Shown: one piece after another, positions 17,418 through 26,797 of the stretch
Layout: each line of letters begins with the position of its first letter
Numbering within the stretch: the stretch's first letter is position 1
Source of the DNA: an uncultured Granulosicoccaceae bacterium
GTDB taxonomy: Bacteria; Pseudomonadota; Gammaproteobacteria; Granulosicoccales; Granulosicoccaceae
Assembly (NCBI GenBank): GCA_938007995.1
Contig: CALLLW010000016.1
Location: forward strand, 1 to 64,000
DNA: 64,000 nucleotides
Direction of reading: 5' to 3'
Program-made: the position numbers and the translations under genes
The notes under the pieces: generated by a model
Databases searched by the model: none
Seen by the model: only the letters and a program-made list of their open reading frames with translations
What the model was told of the DNA's origin: nothing

Positions 17418-18341
17418 ATGCTTGCCTACACCATCCGGCGATTAGCCGGATCGATTCCTACAATACTGGTGCTGATAGTTGCCAGTTTTTTTCTGATGCG
17501 CCTGGCGCCGGGTGGACCATTTACGTCAGAGCGCCCGCTACCGCCAGAGGTTCTGGCAAATATTGAAGCGCGCTATGGTCTCGATCAGCCACTCTGGAAA
17601 CAGTTGTGGGACTATCTGCTCAATATCATTTTACGTTTTGATTTTGGTCCCTCACTCGTGTTCAAGGATCGTGACGTTAGTGACATCATCAGCCAGGGTC
17701 TGCCTATCACACTAACATACGGCCTGCTGACCTTTGTGGTTGCCACTGTCGTTGGAGTGTCTCTGGGGGTATATGCTGCAATGCACCACAACACATGGGT
17801 GGATTACCTTGCTGTGTCTCTTGGAATATTTGCGCAGTCGCTACCTAATTTTATTATGGGGCCGGTACTGATTCTGATTTTTACTCTGTGGCTGGGTTGG
17901 TTGCCCGGGGGTGGCTGGAATGGCGGGCAATGGCCGTATTTGATCATGCCGGTGATTGCACTTTCGACGTCATATATCGGATCAATAACCAGAATCACGC
18001 GCTCTGCAATGCTTGAGGTGCTGAACTCCAACTATGTACGTACGGCACGTGCCAAAGGGTTATCTGAACGCAGTATTATCTGGCGTCATACATTAAAGCC
18101 AACGCTGTTACCTGTGGTGTCATATCTGGGGCCTGTGTTTGTTTACGTGGTTACCGGTTCTGTATTCGTTGATATCTATTTTTCTACCGGTGGTCTCGGG
18201 CAGTATTTTGTCAGTGCAGCGCTGACACGCGATTATTCTGTGTTACTGGGTATTACTATTTTGTACGGCGTGCTGACTGTAATCGTAAATCTTCTTACTG
18301 ACCTTGCGTACGCATGGCTTGATCCGAAGATCCGGCTGTAA
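17418..18341 (+). CDS. oppB: Oligopeptide ABC transporter permease OppB
   Basis: A 307-residue inner-membrane permease with six predicted helices, equal to E. coli OppB in length (306). It begins MLAYTIRRLAGSIPTILVLI. The EAA loop contacting the ATPase is visible as NYVRTARAKGLSERSIIWRH. It pairs with OppC to form the channel. It lies 63 bases after oppA and 22 bases before oppC, so it is part of the operon. Confidence 0.95.
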   Translation: MLAYTIRRLAGSIPTILVLIVASFFLMRLAPGGPFTSERPLPPEVLANIEARYGLDQPLWKQLWDYLLNIILRFDFGPSLVFKDRDVSDIISQGLPITLTYGLLTFVVATVVGVSLGVYAAMHHNTWVDYLAVSLGIFAQSLPNFIMGPVLILIFTLWLGWLPGGGWNGGQWPYLIMPVIALSTSYIGSITRITRSAMLEVLNSNYVRTARAKGLSERSIIWRHTLKPTLLPVVSYLGPVFVYVVTGSVFVDIYFSTGGLGQYFVSAALTRDYSVLLGITILYGVLTVIVNLLTDLAYAWLDPKIRL

Positions 18342-18363
18342 TGAATCACGGTAGAGCTCAATA

Positions 18364-19293
18364 ATGCTGGGCAGATCGAGTAAGGCTGCAAAAGTCGCTG
18401 AAGAACTCTCTCACTACGGTGGTGTGCGTGGCCGATCTCTGGCCCGTGATGCGCTGCAGCGTTTTTTAAGTAACAAAGCAGCGATTTTCTGTGTGTTCTT
18501 CCTGGCCGCGATTGTATTGTTTGTTTTGTTCGGGCCGGCGCTCGCCAAATGGAATAATGAAGAAATTGACTGGGCGGTATTGGGAGACATAGCAGCGCAA
18601 GGTATGCCTTCGGTACAAAGCGGGCATTATTTCGGTACTGATGAACTGGGCCGTGATCTTTATTCACGCACCATACAGGCAACCGGAACTTCTTTGATGG
18701 TAGGGCTCATTGGAACTGCAATGGCACTGGTGGTGGGAACCACCTGGGGAGTAACAGCAGGTTACCTGGGTGGCAGAGTAGACAGCATCATGATGCGCAT
18801 TGTAGATATCCTGTATTCGGTGCCGATCACTTTGGTTGTCATACTTATTCTTGTGGTCGCAGGTCGTTCGTTTACCACGCTCTTTATTGCACTGGGTTCG
18901 GTATCCTGGCTGACCATGTCACGCATTGTAAGAGCGCAGACTCTGGCTTTAAAGAATCGCGAATTTATTGAAGCGGCGCGTGCCGGTGGTGTTTCTGAAC
19001 TAATGATTGTTGTCAGGCATATCATTCCGAATCTTCTTGGTGTGTTAATCGTATATGCCTCGTTGCTGGTGCCGGATTTGATTTTTGCCGAAAGCTTTAT
19101 CTCTTTTCTCGGACTCGGTATTTCAGAGCCTTACACTTCTTTGGGTGCATTAATTAGTGAAGGTGCGGGCACAATGGGTTACGGCACGCTATGGCAGTTG
19201 CTGGTGCCGCTGTTTTTCTATGTATCAATCACATTCACGATGTTTTTTATCGGTGATGGTTTACGTGATGCACTCGACCCGAAAGATCGCTAA
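18364..19293 (+). CDS. oppC: Oligopeptide ABC transporter permease OppC
   Basis: A 309-residue permease. It has a cytosolic N-terminal region, a first helix about residues 40-60, the OppC periplasmic motif HYFGTDELGRDLYSR, and five more helices. The EAA loop is REFIEAARAGGVSELMIVVRH. The C-terminus GDGLRDALDPKDR is standard for dipeptide and oligopeptide permeases. The ATPase start lies seven bases after the stop, indicating translational coupling. Confidence 0.95.
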   Translation: MLGRSSKAAKVAEELSHYGGVRGRSLARDALQRFLSNKAAIFCVFFLAAIVLFVLFGPALAKWNNEEIDWAVLGDIAAQGMPSVQSGHYFGTDELGRDLYSRTIQATGTSLMVGLIGTAMALVVGTTWGVTAGYLGGRVDSIMMRIVDILYSVPITLVVILILVVAGRSFTTLFIALGSVSWLTMSRIVRAQTLALKNREFIEAARAGGVSELMIVVRHIIPNLLGVLIVYASLLVPDLIFAESFISFLGLGISEPYTSLGALISEGAGTMGYGTLWQLLVPLFFYVSITFTMFFIGDGLRDALDPKDR

Positions 19294-19300
19294 CCCGGTA

Positions 19301-21103
19301 ATGAGCGTGTTTACTATAGAAAACCTGCGAGTAACGTTTGATACAACAGATGGAGTGGTTGAGGCAGTAAAAGATATTTCACTTAATGTTGCTGAGGGGG
19401 AGTGTCTGGGGATTGTCGGTGAATCGGGCTCCGGTAAAAGTCAGACTTTTCTCGCAGCGCTTGGGCTGCTTGCGGTAAACGGCAGCGCAAGCGGTTCTGT
19501 CAGGCTCTGTGGACAGGAAATTCTTAATGCGTCTCGTATTGATCTGAATCAGTTGCGTGGTAATGACGTGGGCATGATATTTCAGGATCCACTCACAGCG
19601 CTTACACCGCATTTACGTATCGGGCAACAGATGGCTGAGGTATTAAAGGCTCATCGGGGAATGAGTAACAGGCAATCCCGACAACTTTGTTTAGCGTGGC
19701 TTGACCGGGTTCGGATACCTGATGCAGCGGCAAGACTAAAGCAGTATCCGCATGAGCTTTCCGGTGGCATGCGGCAAAGAGTGATGATCGCAATGGCCAT
19801 GTTATGTGAGCCGAAATTGTTAATTGCTGATGAGCCGACCACAGCACTTGATGTCACCGTTCAGGCAGACATACTCGATCTGATGTCAGAGATGCAGCAC
19901 CAGCACGGCACAGCGATCGCACTGGTCACCCACGATATGGGCGTGGTTGCACGCTTATGTGACAGGGTTCAGGTGATGCGCTCCGGCGAATGTGTAGAGC
20001 GTGGCAGTGTGGAGCAGATTTTTGCTGCCTCACAAAATGCCTATACCCGCAGCTTGTTGGAAGCGATGCCCCGGCTTGATTCTGAACTCAACAGGTCTTC
20101 CTTTAAAGCAGGTGCTGCAAAGCAGGTGCTTGATGTGCAGGACATCAAGATTGATTTTGCGGTCAAATCCAGTGGTGGTTTGTTTGCTCGACGTACCCTG
20201 CTGCGTGCAGTTGATGGCGTGAGCTTTGACCTTCATGAAGGTGAGACACTGGGTATAGTTGGTGAGTCTGGCTGTGGAAAGTCGACGCTTGCACGTGCGG
20301 TACTACAACTACTTAAAACGACCAGTGGGAATGTGGCATGGCTTGGCACCAACTTGCAGCAGCTCGATAAGCAGGCGCTAAAAGCTGCTCGACGCGACAT
20401 GCAGATTGTGTTTCAGGATCCATTTGCCAGTCTTGATCCGCGTATGACAATCGCAGACTCAATCGCAGAGCCACTGCGAACCTATCGAAGTGAGCTCAGC
20501 CGTCGCGAAATCAGGCAGTGTGTTGGTGACATGATGCAGCGAGTCGGATTGGAGCCGCAATTGATCAACCGCTATCCGCACGAATTGTCAGGCGGACAAA
20601 ATCAAAGGGTCGGTATAGCCAGAGCTATGATTAACCGGCCTCGAATGATTGTGTGTGATGAGGCAGTATCTGCGTTGGATGTCTCTGTGCAGGCGCAGAT
20701 TATGGATCTGTTGAAGGATCTGCAGGCAGAGTATGGTCTGTCAATGTTGTTTATTTCCCATGATCTGTCTGTAGTCGGGGAGATGTCTGACCGGATCATG
20801 GTGATCTACATGGGGCGAGTGGTGGAGCTCGGTCGCAGTGAGGTTATCTGTCAGCACCCCGGGCATCCGTACACGCAGGCATTGATTTCAGCGGTACCCA
20901 TCCCGGATCCGCGGGTTGAGCGCAATCGTGAACGCATTCGCCTGGCTGGAGAACTGCCATCAGCAATCGATCCTGACTCGGCATTTCGATTTTTACCCAG
21001 TAGATTGTCAGCTAAAGTAATCGGTGACCCACCGCAATTGCAGCAGGTTGGTGAGGGTCATTTTGTCGCCGAGCACGACCCTGTCGATTCGCTGCTTGCC
21101 TGA
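19301..21103 (+). CDS. Fused OppD-OppF peptide transporter ATPase
   Basis: A 600-residue protein with two complete ABC ATPase halves. Half one has Walker A GESGSGKS at 40-47, signature LSGGMRQRV and Walker B LLIADEPTTALD. Half two has Walker A GESGCGKS at 321-328, signature LSGGQNQRVGIARA and Walker B IVCDEAVSALD. The second half carries Ala-Val instead of the usual Pro-Thr after the catalytic Glu. Each half ends with the oligopeptide-transporter C-terminal domain. The architecture matches YejF or DppDF fusions rather than separate OppD and OppF. The start at ATG 19301 is chosen because the frame upstream overlaps oppC and encodes no domain. It powers uptake through OppBC. Confidence 0.93.
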   Translation: MSVFTIENLRVTFDTTDGVVEAVKDISLNVAEGECLGIVGESGSGKSQTFLAALGLLAVNGSASGSVRLCGQEILNASRIDLNQLRGNDVGMIFQDPLTALTPHLRIGQQMAEVLKAHRGMSNRQSRQLCLAWLDRVRIPDAAARLKQYPHELSGGMRQRVMIAMAMLCEPKLLIADEPTTALDVTVQADILDLMSEMQHQHGTAIALVTHDMGVVARLCDRVQVMRSGECVERGSVEQIFAASQNAYTRSLLEAMPRLDSELNRSSFKAGAAKQVLDVQDIKIDFAVKSSGGLFARRTLLRAVDGVSFDLHEGETLGIVGESGCGKSTLARAVLQLLKTTSGNVAWLGTNLQQLDKQALKAARRDMQIVFQDPFASLDPRMTIADSIAEPLRTYRSELSRREIRQCVGDMMQRVGLEPQLINRYPHELSGGQNQRVGIARAMINRPRMIVCDEAVSALDVSVQAQIMDLLKDLQAEYGLSMLFISHDLSVVGEMSDRIMVIYMGRVVELGRSEVICQHPGHPYTQALISAVPIPDPRVERNRERIRLAGELPSAIDPDSAFRFLPSRLSAKVIGDPPQLQQVGEGHFVAEHDPVDSLLA

Positions 21104-21135
21104 CCGCAATCGGCTGTAGGTCAGGGTCTTTTTTT
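21099..21135 (+). terminator. Rho-independent terminator of the opp operon
   Basis: CCTGACC (21099-21105) pairs with GGTCAGG (21119-21125), followed by GTC and a run of seven or more T. The stop codon of the ATPase gene (21101-21103) lies inside the left arm, so ribosomes reaching the stop would cover the hairpin. Confidence 0.85.
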
Positions 21136-21412
21136 ACAAGAATTCAGGGCTGGCATGGAGTGTGTTTTAAGCAGATATGACTTTTTCTACCTGCTGATGT
21201 TCGGGAATTTAAATTGCGCTATAACTATGGGCACTGCACTGGCGACTGTGGATTAATGTAAACCATGCGATTGTCGGGCGCCGAGTGCTTACCAATAGCG
21301 TGCAGGTCTGTCATCCTTGACTATCAGCGCAGATGTTGCACCAGACATTCAAGCATGTTGTCAGCAACCAGAAGCAAAATTAGAGTTCGCCAGACGCACT
21401 ACCAGACGCACT
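21136..21412. other. Leader region before the RCC1-like gene
   Basis: No gene is visible. GCTATAACT near 21218-21226 could serve as a -10 element. A 12-base direct duplication CCAGACGCACTA occupies 21390-21413 and runs into the start codon of the next gene. Confidence 0.35.
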
Positions 21413-21913
21413 ATGACAACAAACACCAACCCGCTTGCAGAAAACGTCATCTATGTTGCCACTGGTGGTTTTCACTGCCTTGGCTTACAACAAAATGGCA
21501 GGGTCGTAGCGTGGGGATGTAACGCGCACGGTCAGTCCGATGTGCCAGTTAGCGTTCAGGGTATTACAGCGATCTGCGCCGGTCACAGCCATAGCGTGGC
21601 ACTAAATAGCGCCGGCAAGGTATTGGCCTGGGGCAATAATCGCTATGGTCAGAGTATGGTGCCTGAATCGCTTGGTGATGTGGTCATGATCACGTCAGGG
21701 CGGCATCATAATGTGGCTTTACGAAGCAACGGCACTGTTTGCGCGTGGGGCAATAACAAGTTCGACCAGTGCAGCGTACCGGAAGAGCTGATTAATGCCG
21801 TCAATGTGAGTGCCGGTCCGTACTACAGTGTGGCTCTAAAGAGCGATGGCAGCGTGGTGGTATGGGGTAGCACACACGATTTTTCAGCGCGAAAACTTGC
21901 ATTTTCCAGCTAG
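21413..21913 (+). CDS. Small RCC1-repeat (beta-propeller blade) protein
   Basis: A 166-residue protein made of four RCC1-like repeats of about 40 residues. Each has the pattern ITAGxxHSVALxxxGxVxAWGNNxxGQ, for example ICAGHSHSVALNSAGKVLAW and ITSGRHHNVALRSNGTVCAW. Full RCC1 propellers need about seven blades, so this is either a half propeller that dimerises or a truncated gene. The last repeat is incomplete but ends in a proper stop. There is no signal peptide, so it is probably cytosolic. The start at ATG 21413 is preferred; a TTG 32 codons upstream also keeps frame. Function unknown; RCC1 repeats mediate protein binding. Confidence 0.72.
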   Translation: MTTNTNPLAENVIYVATGGFHCLGLQQNGRVVAWGCNAHGQSDVPVSVQGITAICAGHSHSVALNSAGKVLAWGNNRYGQSMVPESLGDVVMITSGRHHNVALRSNGTVCAWGNNKFDQCSVPEELINAVNVSAGPYYSVALKSDGSVVVWGSTHDFSARKLAFSS

Positions 21914-21950
21914 CAATACCTCTTCTAGTCAGGCCCCTGCAAAAGTACCC

Positions 21951-21971
21951 AGGGGGAGTTCTGTTCCCCCT
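21951..21971. terminator. Hairpin after the RCC1-like gene
   Basis: AGGGGGA (21951-21957) pairs with TCCCCCT (21965-21971) around the loop GTTCTGT. The T-rich tail (TTGTTATCC) is weak. It lies between the convergent RCC1-like and OmpA-domain genes, where a terminator is expected. Repeats of CCCTGGTYGTC follow. Confidence 0.45.
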
Positions 21972-22074
21972 TGTTATCCTCCCTGGTTGTCTTCCCTGGT
22001 CGTCCTCTTGGCTGTCAAGTGACTTTCACTACAACAGCACCCGGGTAAGTTTGCAGTCCGCTAACTCGCGCAAA

Positions 22075-24846
22075 CTACTCTGCACTGGCCATTGTGTCAT
22101 CCTCTGCGGTGACCAGTGAGATTTCTACCCGGCGGTTTTGCTGTCGGCCTTCAGGCGTATCATTGTCTGCGATCGGGCGTGTGGCACCAAAGCCACTGAC
22201 TGTCATACGATCTGCGTTAATGCCACCTTCATCAGAGAAAAAGCTGGCGGTAGACAGGGCGCGTGCCATTGACAGACCCCAATTGTCTTTAAATCTTGCA
22301 GAGAGTTTTTCGCCAAGCGGGACGTTGTCTGAGTGACCGCTGATCATAATGCGGCGGTCGGCTGCCAGATTAAATGTTTTTGCGAGGTCGGTCAGCATAT
22401 TGCGACCCTGCGAGCTGAGCCTTGCGCTGCCAGTACGGAACAGTTGACCAGAGCCGAGCAGGATTTCAATACTGTTGTCTTCGCTAACGGTAACCTGCAC
22501 GTTATCGTGTCCTGCGTCTTGCAGTAATGCTTCTATTTCCTCTGCCTGAGCCAGCGCTTTATTGGCCATCGCCTTGAATTCATTTTCAAGGCGGTTTTTT
22601 TCGGCCAGTAGTGCATTGAGTTCATTTTGTTTTGCTTCGAGGCGGTTGTCTGCAGCTGTCATTTCAGCGCGTAGTTCTGCAAGCGTGGCATCTGCGTTGT
22701 TGCTGTGTGCGCGGCTCATGGCGAGCAGCGACTGCAGTGTCTCTGCATTTTGTTTTAGAGAAGCCAGGTTTTTACTGGCAGTCTCACTTTGGCTTTCAGT
22801 TTCAACAAGTGCCGCCCTGAGGTTCTCTTGCTCTCTGGTCGCTTTATCTAACTCCTGCTGTAATGCGCTGACGCTCGCCACCAGCTGCTGGTTTTGTTGC
22901 TCTGAGTCGCGCAGATTTTCTTCAGCAGTTTGTAGTTGTGGCTTGATGGTGTCGAGCTCGGTAGCAAGATCGTCACGCTGTTGCTGGCTCTGTTCAATGG
23001 TTGAATTGAGTGCGGTGAGCTGCTCCGTGAAAAGCGATTTTGCCGCAGCGGACTGTTTATCGAGTTTATCGATGCTGGCTTGTAGTTCACCCGCTTGAGT
23101 GTCTGCTACTTCAAGCTTGTTGCGCAGGTCGTCAGCGGCGAGATTAAGCGCTTCGTTTTTCTCATCGCTCTGCCGGGCATAGGCCATCAGTTTTTCGTTC
23201 TCAGCTTGTTGCTCACCAAGCTGCAAACCGAGAGTGTTTTTTTCTGCAGTCAGATCAGCGATTTGGTCCTGCAGTTGACTGGCTTCTTGCTTGAAACCCT
23301 GTGTTTGCTGTAAGTGCGATTTTTCGAGTGACGCGATTTGACTGATTAAACTCTCACGTTCTGTGTTGAGCTCTTTTCTGGCGGCGGCAAGAGTGGCTAT
23401 TTCATCATCTTGTGCTGCAATTGCCGTGTTCAGTTCATTAGCAGCACTGGCAGCTTCTTGCTGCATGGTTGCCTGTTGCTGATTGAGTGCTGCAATCTGT
23501 TGATTGAGTGCTGCAATCTGTTGATTGAGTGCATCTGCCTGTTGTTGAAATTCGCTGGCCTGTTGCTGGTTGGTTTGTTCCAGTGATGTAGTTTGATTGA
23601 TCAGGTTGTCGCGTTCAGCAGTGAGGGCTTTTTTATTGGCAACCAGTCTGGCAATCGCGTCATCAAGTGCTGCTACTGTGTTGTTTCGTTCGTCAGTGAT
23701 CTTTGCAGATTCATCCTGCATAGCAAGTTGTTGCTGTTTAAGTGCATCAATCTCTGCGTTTAGCGTTTCAGTTTGTTGATTGAGTGCAGTGATTTCATCA
23801 AGATGCTGTGCATTTAACGAGGCAATAGTCGATTGCAGCTCTTCACGCTGCTGTTCGGATTCTGTCAGTGCCGATTTCAGATCGCTGATTTCACTGCGCT
23901 GTTGCTCCAGCAGCTGCGTATTTTTTAATAACTGAGACTTGATCGTTGTCAGTTCGTTGTTTGCTGAATCAAGGCTCGCCTGAAGTGATTCTTTTTCTGC
24001 TTCCAGTGTCGCTACTGATTCTTCCAGTGATGCTATCTGATTCTGTAGTTGTTTTTGATCAGACTGGAGCTGGATGTTTTCTATTTCGGTTGCGAGCTGC
24101 TGGTCGCTGATCTCGGTATTGGCGGTTTCAAAACCTTGCAGTCTTTTCTTCAGCTCTTCGATTTCGTTGGTCAGGCTAACGTATGATTGTGAAAAATTTT
24201 CAAACAGCTTTTGATTGGCTTCCAACTCAACTGATTGTTCTTTGCCCTCTGCAATAACAGTGAAAAGTTGCTCGCGCACCTGATCGCGATCTTCGGTAAC
24301 TTGATCTACCTGCTGTCGCAATTCTTCGGCACGCTCTTCCAGTCTCTGCATGGCATCCTGACGATTGGCGAGTTCGTTCTTGTATTCATCAATAGTTGTT
24401 GATTGGTTTTGCGCCTCGGTTATCAGCACGTCGCGCTCAGTTGTCAGTTGGTTTACAAGCTGGTTCAGGTGCTCCACATCACGGCTGTAGCAGGCAATTC
24501 TTGTGGCAATAGATTGTTGGTCGAGTGCGGTGCTGTCGCTCAAAGATTGACAGGTTGCGGCGTCGACATTGATGGTGTTCTGGTCAATGTTCTGGCCAAT
24601 GTTCTGGCCGGTGTTTTGTGTAGCGATCTGTTGAGCTGATTGTGCGCTGGCATTGTTCATACCCAGGCTGCCCAGCATGGTTGCCAGTGATATGGCAAGT
24701 GACGCGTGCAGAAGTGCCGGGCCGAACCCAGTGCTGTTGTTCCAAGAGGCGCTGTTGTTCCCAGAAGCGCTGTTGTTCCCAAAAGCGTTGTTGCCAGGCC
24801 TGTTGTTTCCAGCGCCGTTGTTACCGGAATACTTCAGTGCTTTCAT
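22075..24846 (-). CDS. Giant coiled-coil protein with C-terminal OmpA peptidoglycan-binding domain
   Basis: A 923-residue envelope protein. Residues 1-45 are unusual: repeated GNN and NNSAS units (MKALKYSGNNGAGNN...). A hydrophobic export signal follows (about 46-72, ALLHASLAISLATMLGSLG), ending near NNASAQSA. Residues about 110-760 are an almost continuous coiled coil rich in Gln, Glu, Leu and Ala, with internal LNQQIAA repeats from a 21-base DNA duplication. Residues about 785-910 form an OmpA C-terminal domain: ILLGSGQLFRTGSARLSSQG, GHSDNVPL, NWGLSMARA and GRQQNRRVEIS. It probably anchors to peptidoglycan and spans the periplasm, like MotB-type or YiaD-type proteins with a long stalk. No motor partner is adjacent. 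It is transcribed alone. Confidence 0.85.
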   Translation of the reverse strand: MKALKYSGNNGAGNNRPGNNAFGNNSASGNNSASWNNSTGFGPALLHASLAISLATMLGSLGMNNASAQSAQQIATQNTGQNIGQNIDQNTINVDAATCQSLSDSTALDQQSIATRIACYSRDVEHLNQLVNQLTTERDVLITEAQNQSTTIDEYKNELANRQDAMQRLEERAEELRQQVDQVTEDRDQVREQLFTVIAEGKEQSVELEANQKLFENFSQSYVSLTNEIEELKKRLQGFETANTEISDQQLATEIENIQLQSDQKQLQNQIASLEESVATLEAEKESLQASLDSANNELTTIKSQLLKNTQLLEQQRSEISDLKSALTESEQQREELQSTIASLNAQHLDEITALNQQTETLNAEIDALKQQQLAMQDESAKITDERNNTVAALDDAIARLVANKKALTAERDNLINQTTSLEQTNQQQASEFQQQADALNQQIAALNQQIAALNQQQATMQQEAASAANELNTAIAAQDDEIATLAAARKELNTERESLISQIASLEKSHLQQTQGFKQEASQLQDQIADLTAEKNTLGLQLGEQQAENEKLMAYARQSDEKNEALNLAADDLRNKLEVADTQAGELQASIDKLDKQSAAAKSLFTEQLTALNSTIEQSQQQRDDLATELDTIKPQLQTAEENLRDSEQQNQQLVASVSALQQELDKATREQENLRAALVETESQSETASKNLASLKQNAETLQSLLAMSRAHSNNADATLAELRAEMTAADNRLEAKQNELNALLAEKNRLENEFKAMANKALAQAEEIEALLQDAGHDNVQVTVSEDNSIEILLGSGQLFRTGSARLSSQGRNMLTDLAKTFNLAADRRIMISGHSDNVPLGEKLSARFKDNWGLSMARALSTASFFSDEGGINADRMTVSGFGATRPIADNDTPEGRQQNRRVEISLVTAEDDTMASAE

Positions 24847-25044
24847 GATCCCTTCCCCCGAGGTTCAATAGTGTGAATGTATTACTTCACTGCTGTCTGT
24901 TGTCCAGTATGTACCGATGTTTTGATAGTGTAAACTGATCTGCGATGACAGCCTTTAAAACTAAGGTAAATAGTCGTTACTGCACGTAACGTTGTAATTT
25001 GCGCGCGCAAACAATCGCGTAACACAGTGAGTAAACAGGTGGCA

Positions 25045-26091
25045 CTACGGAAACAGTGCTATCTGCTCAAGCCCGGTTGTCTCTGCATAACCATTCATAA
25101 TGTTAAAGTTTTGCAGCGCCTGACCGGAAGATCCTTTGACGAGATTATCCAGCGCAGCAATCAGGATAACCCGGTTGGCTATGCGGTCGTCATAGGCGTT
25201 TAACATTACGCGGTTAGAACCTCTGACGAACTGCGTCTGTGGGTAAACGCCTTCGGGTGAAAGAGCAACAAAGCTGTCGTTTTTATAAAAATCTGCCAGC
25301 GCTTGTTTGCACTGTTTGCTGTTGTTATCTTTTGTTAGTCTGGCGTAACAGGTAACAAGCTCACCGCGGCTCATTGGAATCAGATGTGGCGTAAAATTCA
25401 CGGTGATTTCCTGCTGTGCCGCACGCGAGAGCTCCTGCTCTATCTCCGGCGCATGGCGATGCTGTGCTACTGCGTAGGGACCCATGCCTTCTCCGGCCTC
25501 ACTAAAAAGCGTAGTTTGTTTCAGTGCGCGTCCGGCACCAGTAACGCCGGACTTTGCATCAATGATTAAATCGGTGGGATCGATAAGTTGTTGTTGAACC
25601 AGAGGCAACAGCAGTAACAGGGTTGCAGTCGGATAACAGCCGGGGCACGCCACCAGCCGGGTACGGCTGATTTGTTCGCGGTAGTGCTCTGACAAACCGT
25701 AGACAGCAATGTCCTGAAGTTCCGGTGCTGCATGCGTGTTGCCGTAGGTTGCTTTGTACGTGTTTGTATCACGTAACCTGAAGTCTGCTGACATATCGAT
25801 GACTTTCAGGTGGTCCGGCAGTTCTTTTATTACCTTCTGGCTGGTTGCATGTGGCAGACCGCAGAACACGGTATCTATCGTATCCCAGTTGACGTCGTCG
25901 TTGGTCACCAGTGATGGTAAGTTGCACCCGGACAAGTGCGGGAACACCTGATCAATAGACTTGCCGGCATGTGTTGCGCCAGTCAGGGCGTCAATTGAAA
26001 TATTCGGATGCCTGAGTGCAAGGCGGATCAGATCTGATCCGGTGTAGCCTGAAGCACCAACGATCGCAACACGATTTTTACTATCTGCCAT
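25045..26091 (-). CDS. argC: N-acetyl-gamma-glutamyl-phosphate reductase
   Basis: Third step of arginine biosynthesis: NADPH-dependent reduction of N-acetylglutamyl phosphate to the semialdehyde. The 348-residue product starts MADSKNRVAIVGASGYTGSD, whose GASGYTG is the Rossmann nucleotide-binding motif. The catalytic Cys is in ACPGCYPTA, and the downstream HRHAPEIEQEL contains the catalytic His. The start at 26091 is chosen although the frame stays open upstream to 26298, because ArgC proteins begin here and the extra 69 codons look non-coding. No other arg genes are nearby. A DUF4864-like gene lies 166 bases upstream on the same strand. Confidence 0.94.
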   Translation of the reverse strand: MADSKNRVAIVGASGYTGSDLIRLALRHPNISIDALTGATHAGKSIDQVFPHLSGCNLPSLVTNDDVNWDTIDTVFCGLPHATSQKVIKELPDHLKVIDMSADFRLRDTNTYKATYGNTHAAPELQDIAVYGLSEHYREQISRTRLVACPGCYPTATLLLLLPLVQQQLIDPTDLIIDAKSGVTGAGRALKQTTLFSEAGEGMGPYAVAQHRHAPEIEQELSRAAQQEITVNFTPHLIPMSRGELVTCYARLTKDNNSKQCKQALADFYKNDSFVALSPEGVYPQTQFVRGSNRVMLNAYDDRIANRVILIAALDNLVKGSSGQALQNFNIMNGYAETTGLEQIALFP

Positions 26092-26257
26092 GGTAGAAAG
26101 GGGAGCGTGGTAGTCGGGGTGCTCAAGTATACGCTGTACATGGCTACGGCAGAAATTGTCCGTATATAGAGAATTTTTTGTGGTAATCGAGTGTCTGGCG
26201 GAAGCTGGTGCCAGACACCTATTGAGATTTTGCCGTTGAAGACAGCAGGGCTTTAGA

Positions 26258-26797
26258 TCAGGCCGAATCCCCGGGGTGCTGCACGGCGAGCACGGCATCT
26301 GTCATCCAGCAATCCTCATAGGGTGATTGCGATTGTCGGGATAACCGGAAGGTATACCAGTGTAGTTGCCCGTCCTGGCCAACGACTCCGGCCAGCAGCT
26401 CTGCCGTGCTTCCATCATTGCTAATCAGTCTGATCTCGTTACCGCGATTGCTTGTCATGGGTTTGTATTGCGGTGATTCAAACAGCCTTGAGAAACGTGC
26501 AACCGGCCCGGTGATGTTGCGGTTGGCGGGCGATGCAAATCGAAATGTTGCGCTGATGCCGTCGTCACTTGCCTGCTGCAATGCAGTAAGCTGAAATTGA
26601 ACAACCTGCTGCGGTGTCAGTGCCGGAGAAGGTTGAAGACTTAAATCATTGGAATTATCGGGATTGTCGATCTGACTGGCAGCGCCGCTTAGCGGGATAA
26701 AAAAGCATAAAAGTAGCAATATCGACAGGCCTGTGACTTTGACCAGATCCTTTGCCGAATCTGTTGCCTGAGAAACCCTGTGCGCAATATGTTGCAT
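26258..26797 (-). CDS. Exported DUF4864-like protein
   Basis: A 179-residue protein. A signal peptide or signal anchor (about residues 20-40, VTGLSILLLLCFFIPLSGAA) is followed by a Pro/Asn/Ser-rich linker. A globular domain then carries PQQVVQFQLTALQQASDDGI, TFRFASPANRNITGPVARFS and a C-terminal sandwich ending WMTDAVLAV. The pattern fits what I remember of DUF4864, a cystatin-like fold found in bacteria, algae and plants. The function of the family is not established. The predicted location is periplasm or inner-membrane anchor. It is upstream of argC on the same strand, but no functional link is evident. Confidence 0.65.
   Translation of the reverse strand: MQHIAHRVSQATDSAKDLVKVTGLSILLLLCFFIPLSGAASQIDNPDNSNDLSLQPSPALTPQQVVQFQLTALQQASDDGISATFRFASPANRNITGPVARFSRLFESPQYKPMTSNRGNEIRLISNDGSTAELLAGVVGQDGQLHWYTFRLSRQSQSPYEDCWMTDAVLAVQHPGDSA

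Noticed and set aside
19157-19300. Upstream extension of the fused OppDF ATPase by 48 codons
   Set aside because: The extension overlaps oppC in another frame and the ABC domain begins directly at the ATG at 19301.
22562-23098. 178-codon plus-strand frame opposite the coiled-coil gene
   Set aside because: Ser/Ala/Cys-rich antisense shadow of the repetitive coiled coil; no homology or start signals.
25045-26298. ArgC start at 26298 giving 417 residues
   Set aside because: The extra 69 residues are Pro/Cys/His-rich and not part of ArgC; the ATG at 26091 gives the standard length.
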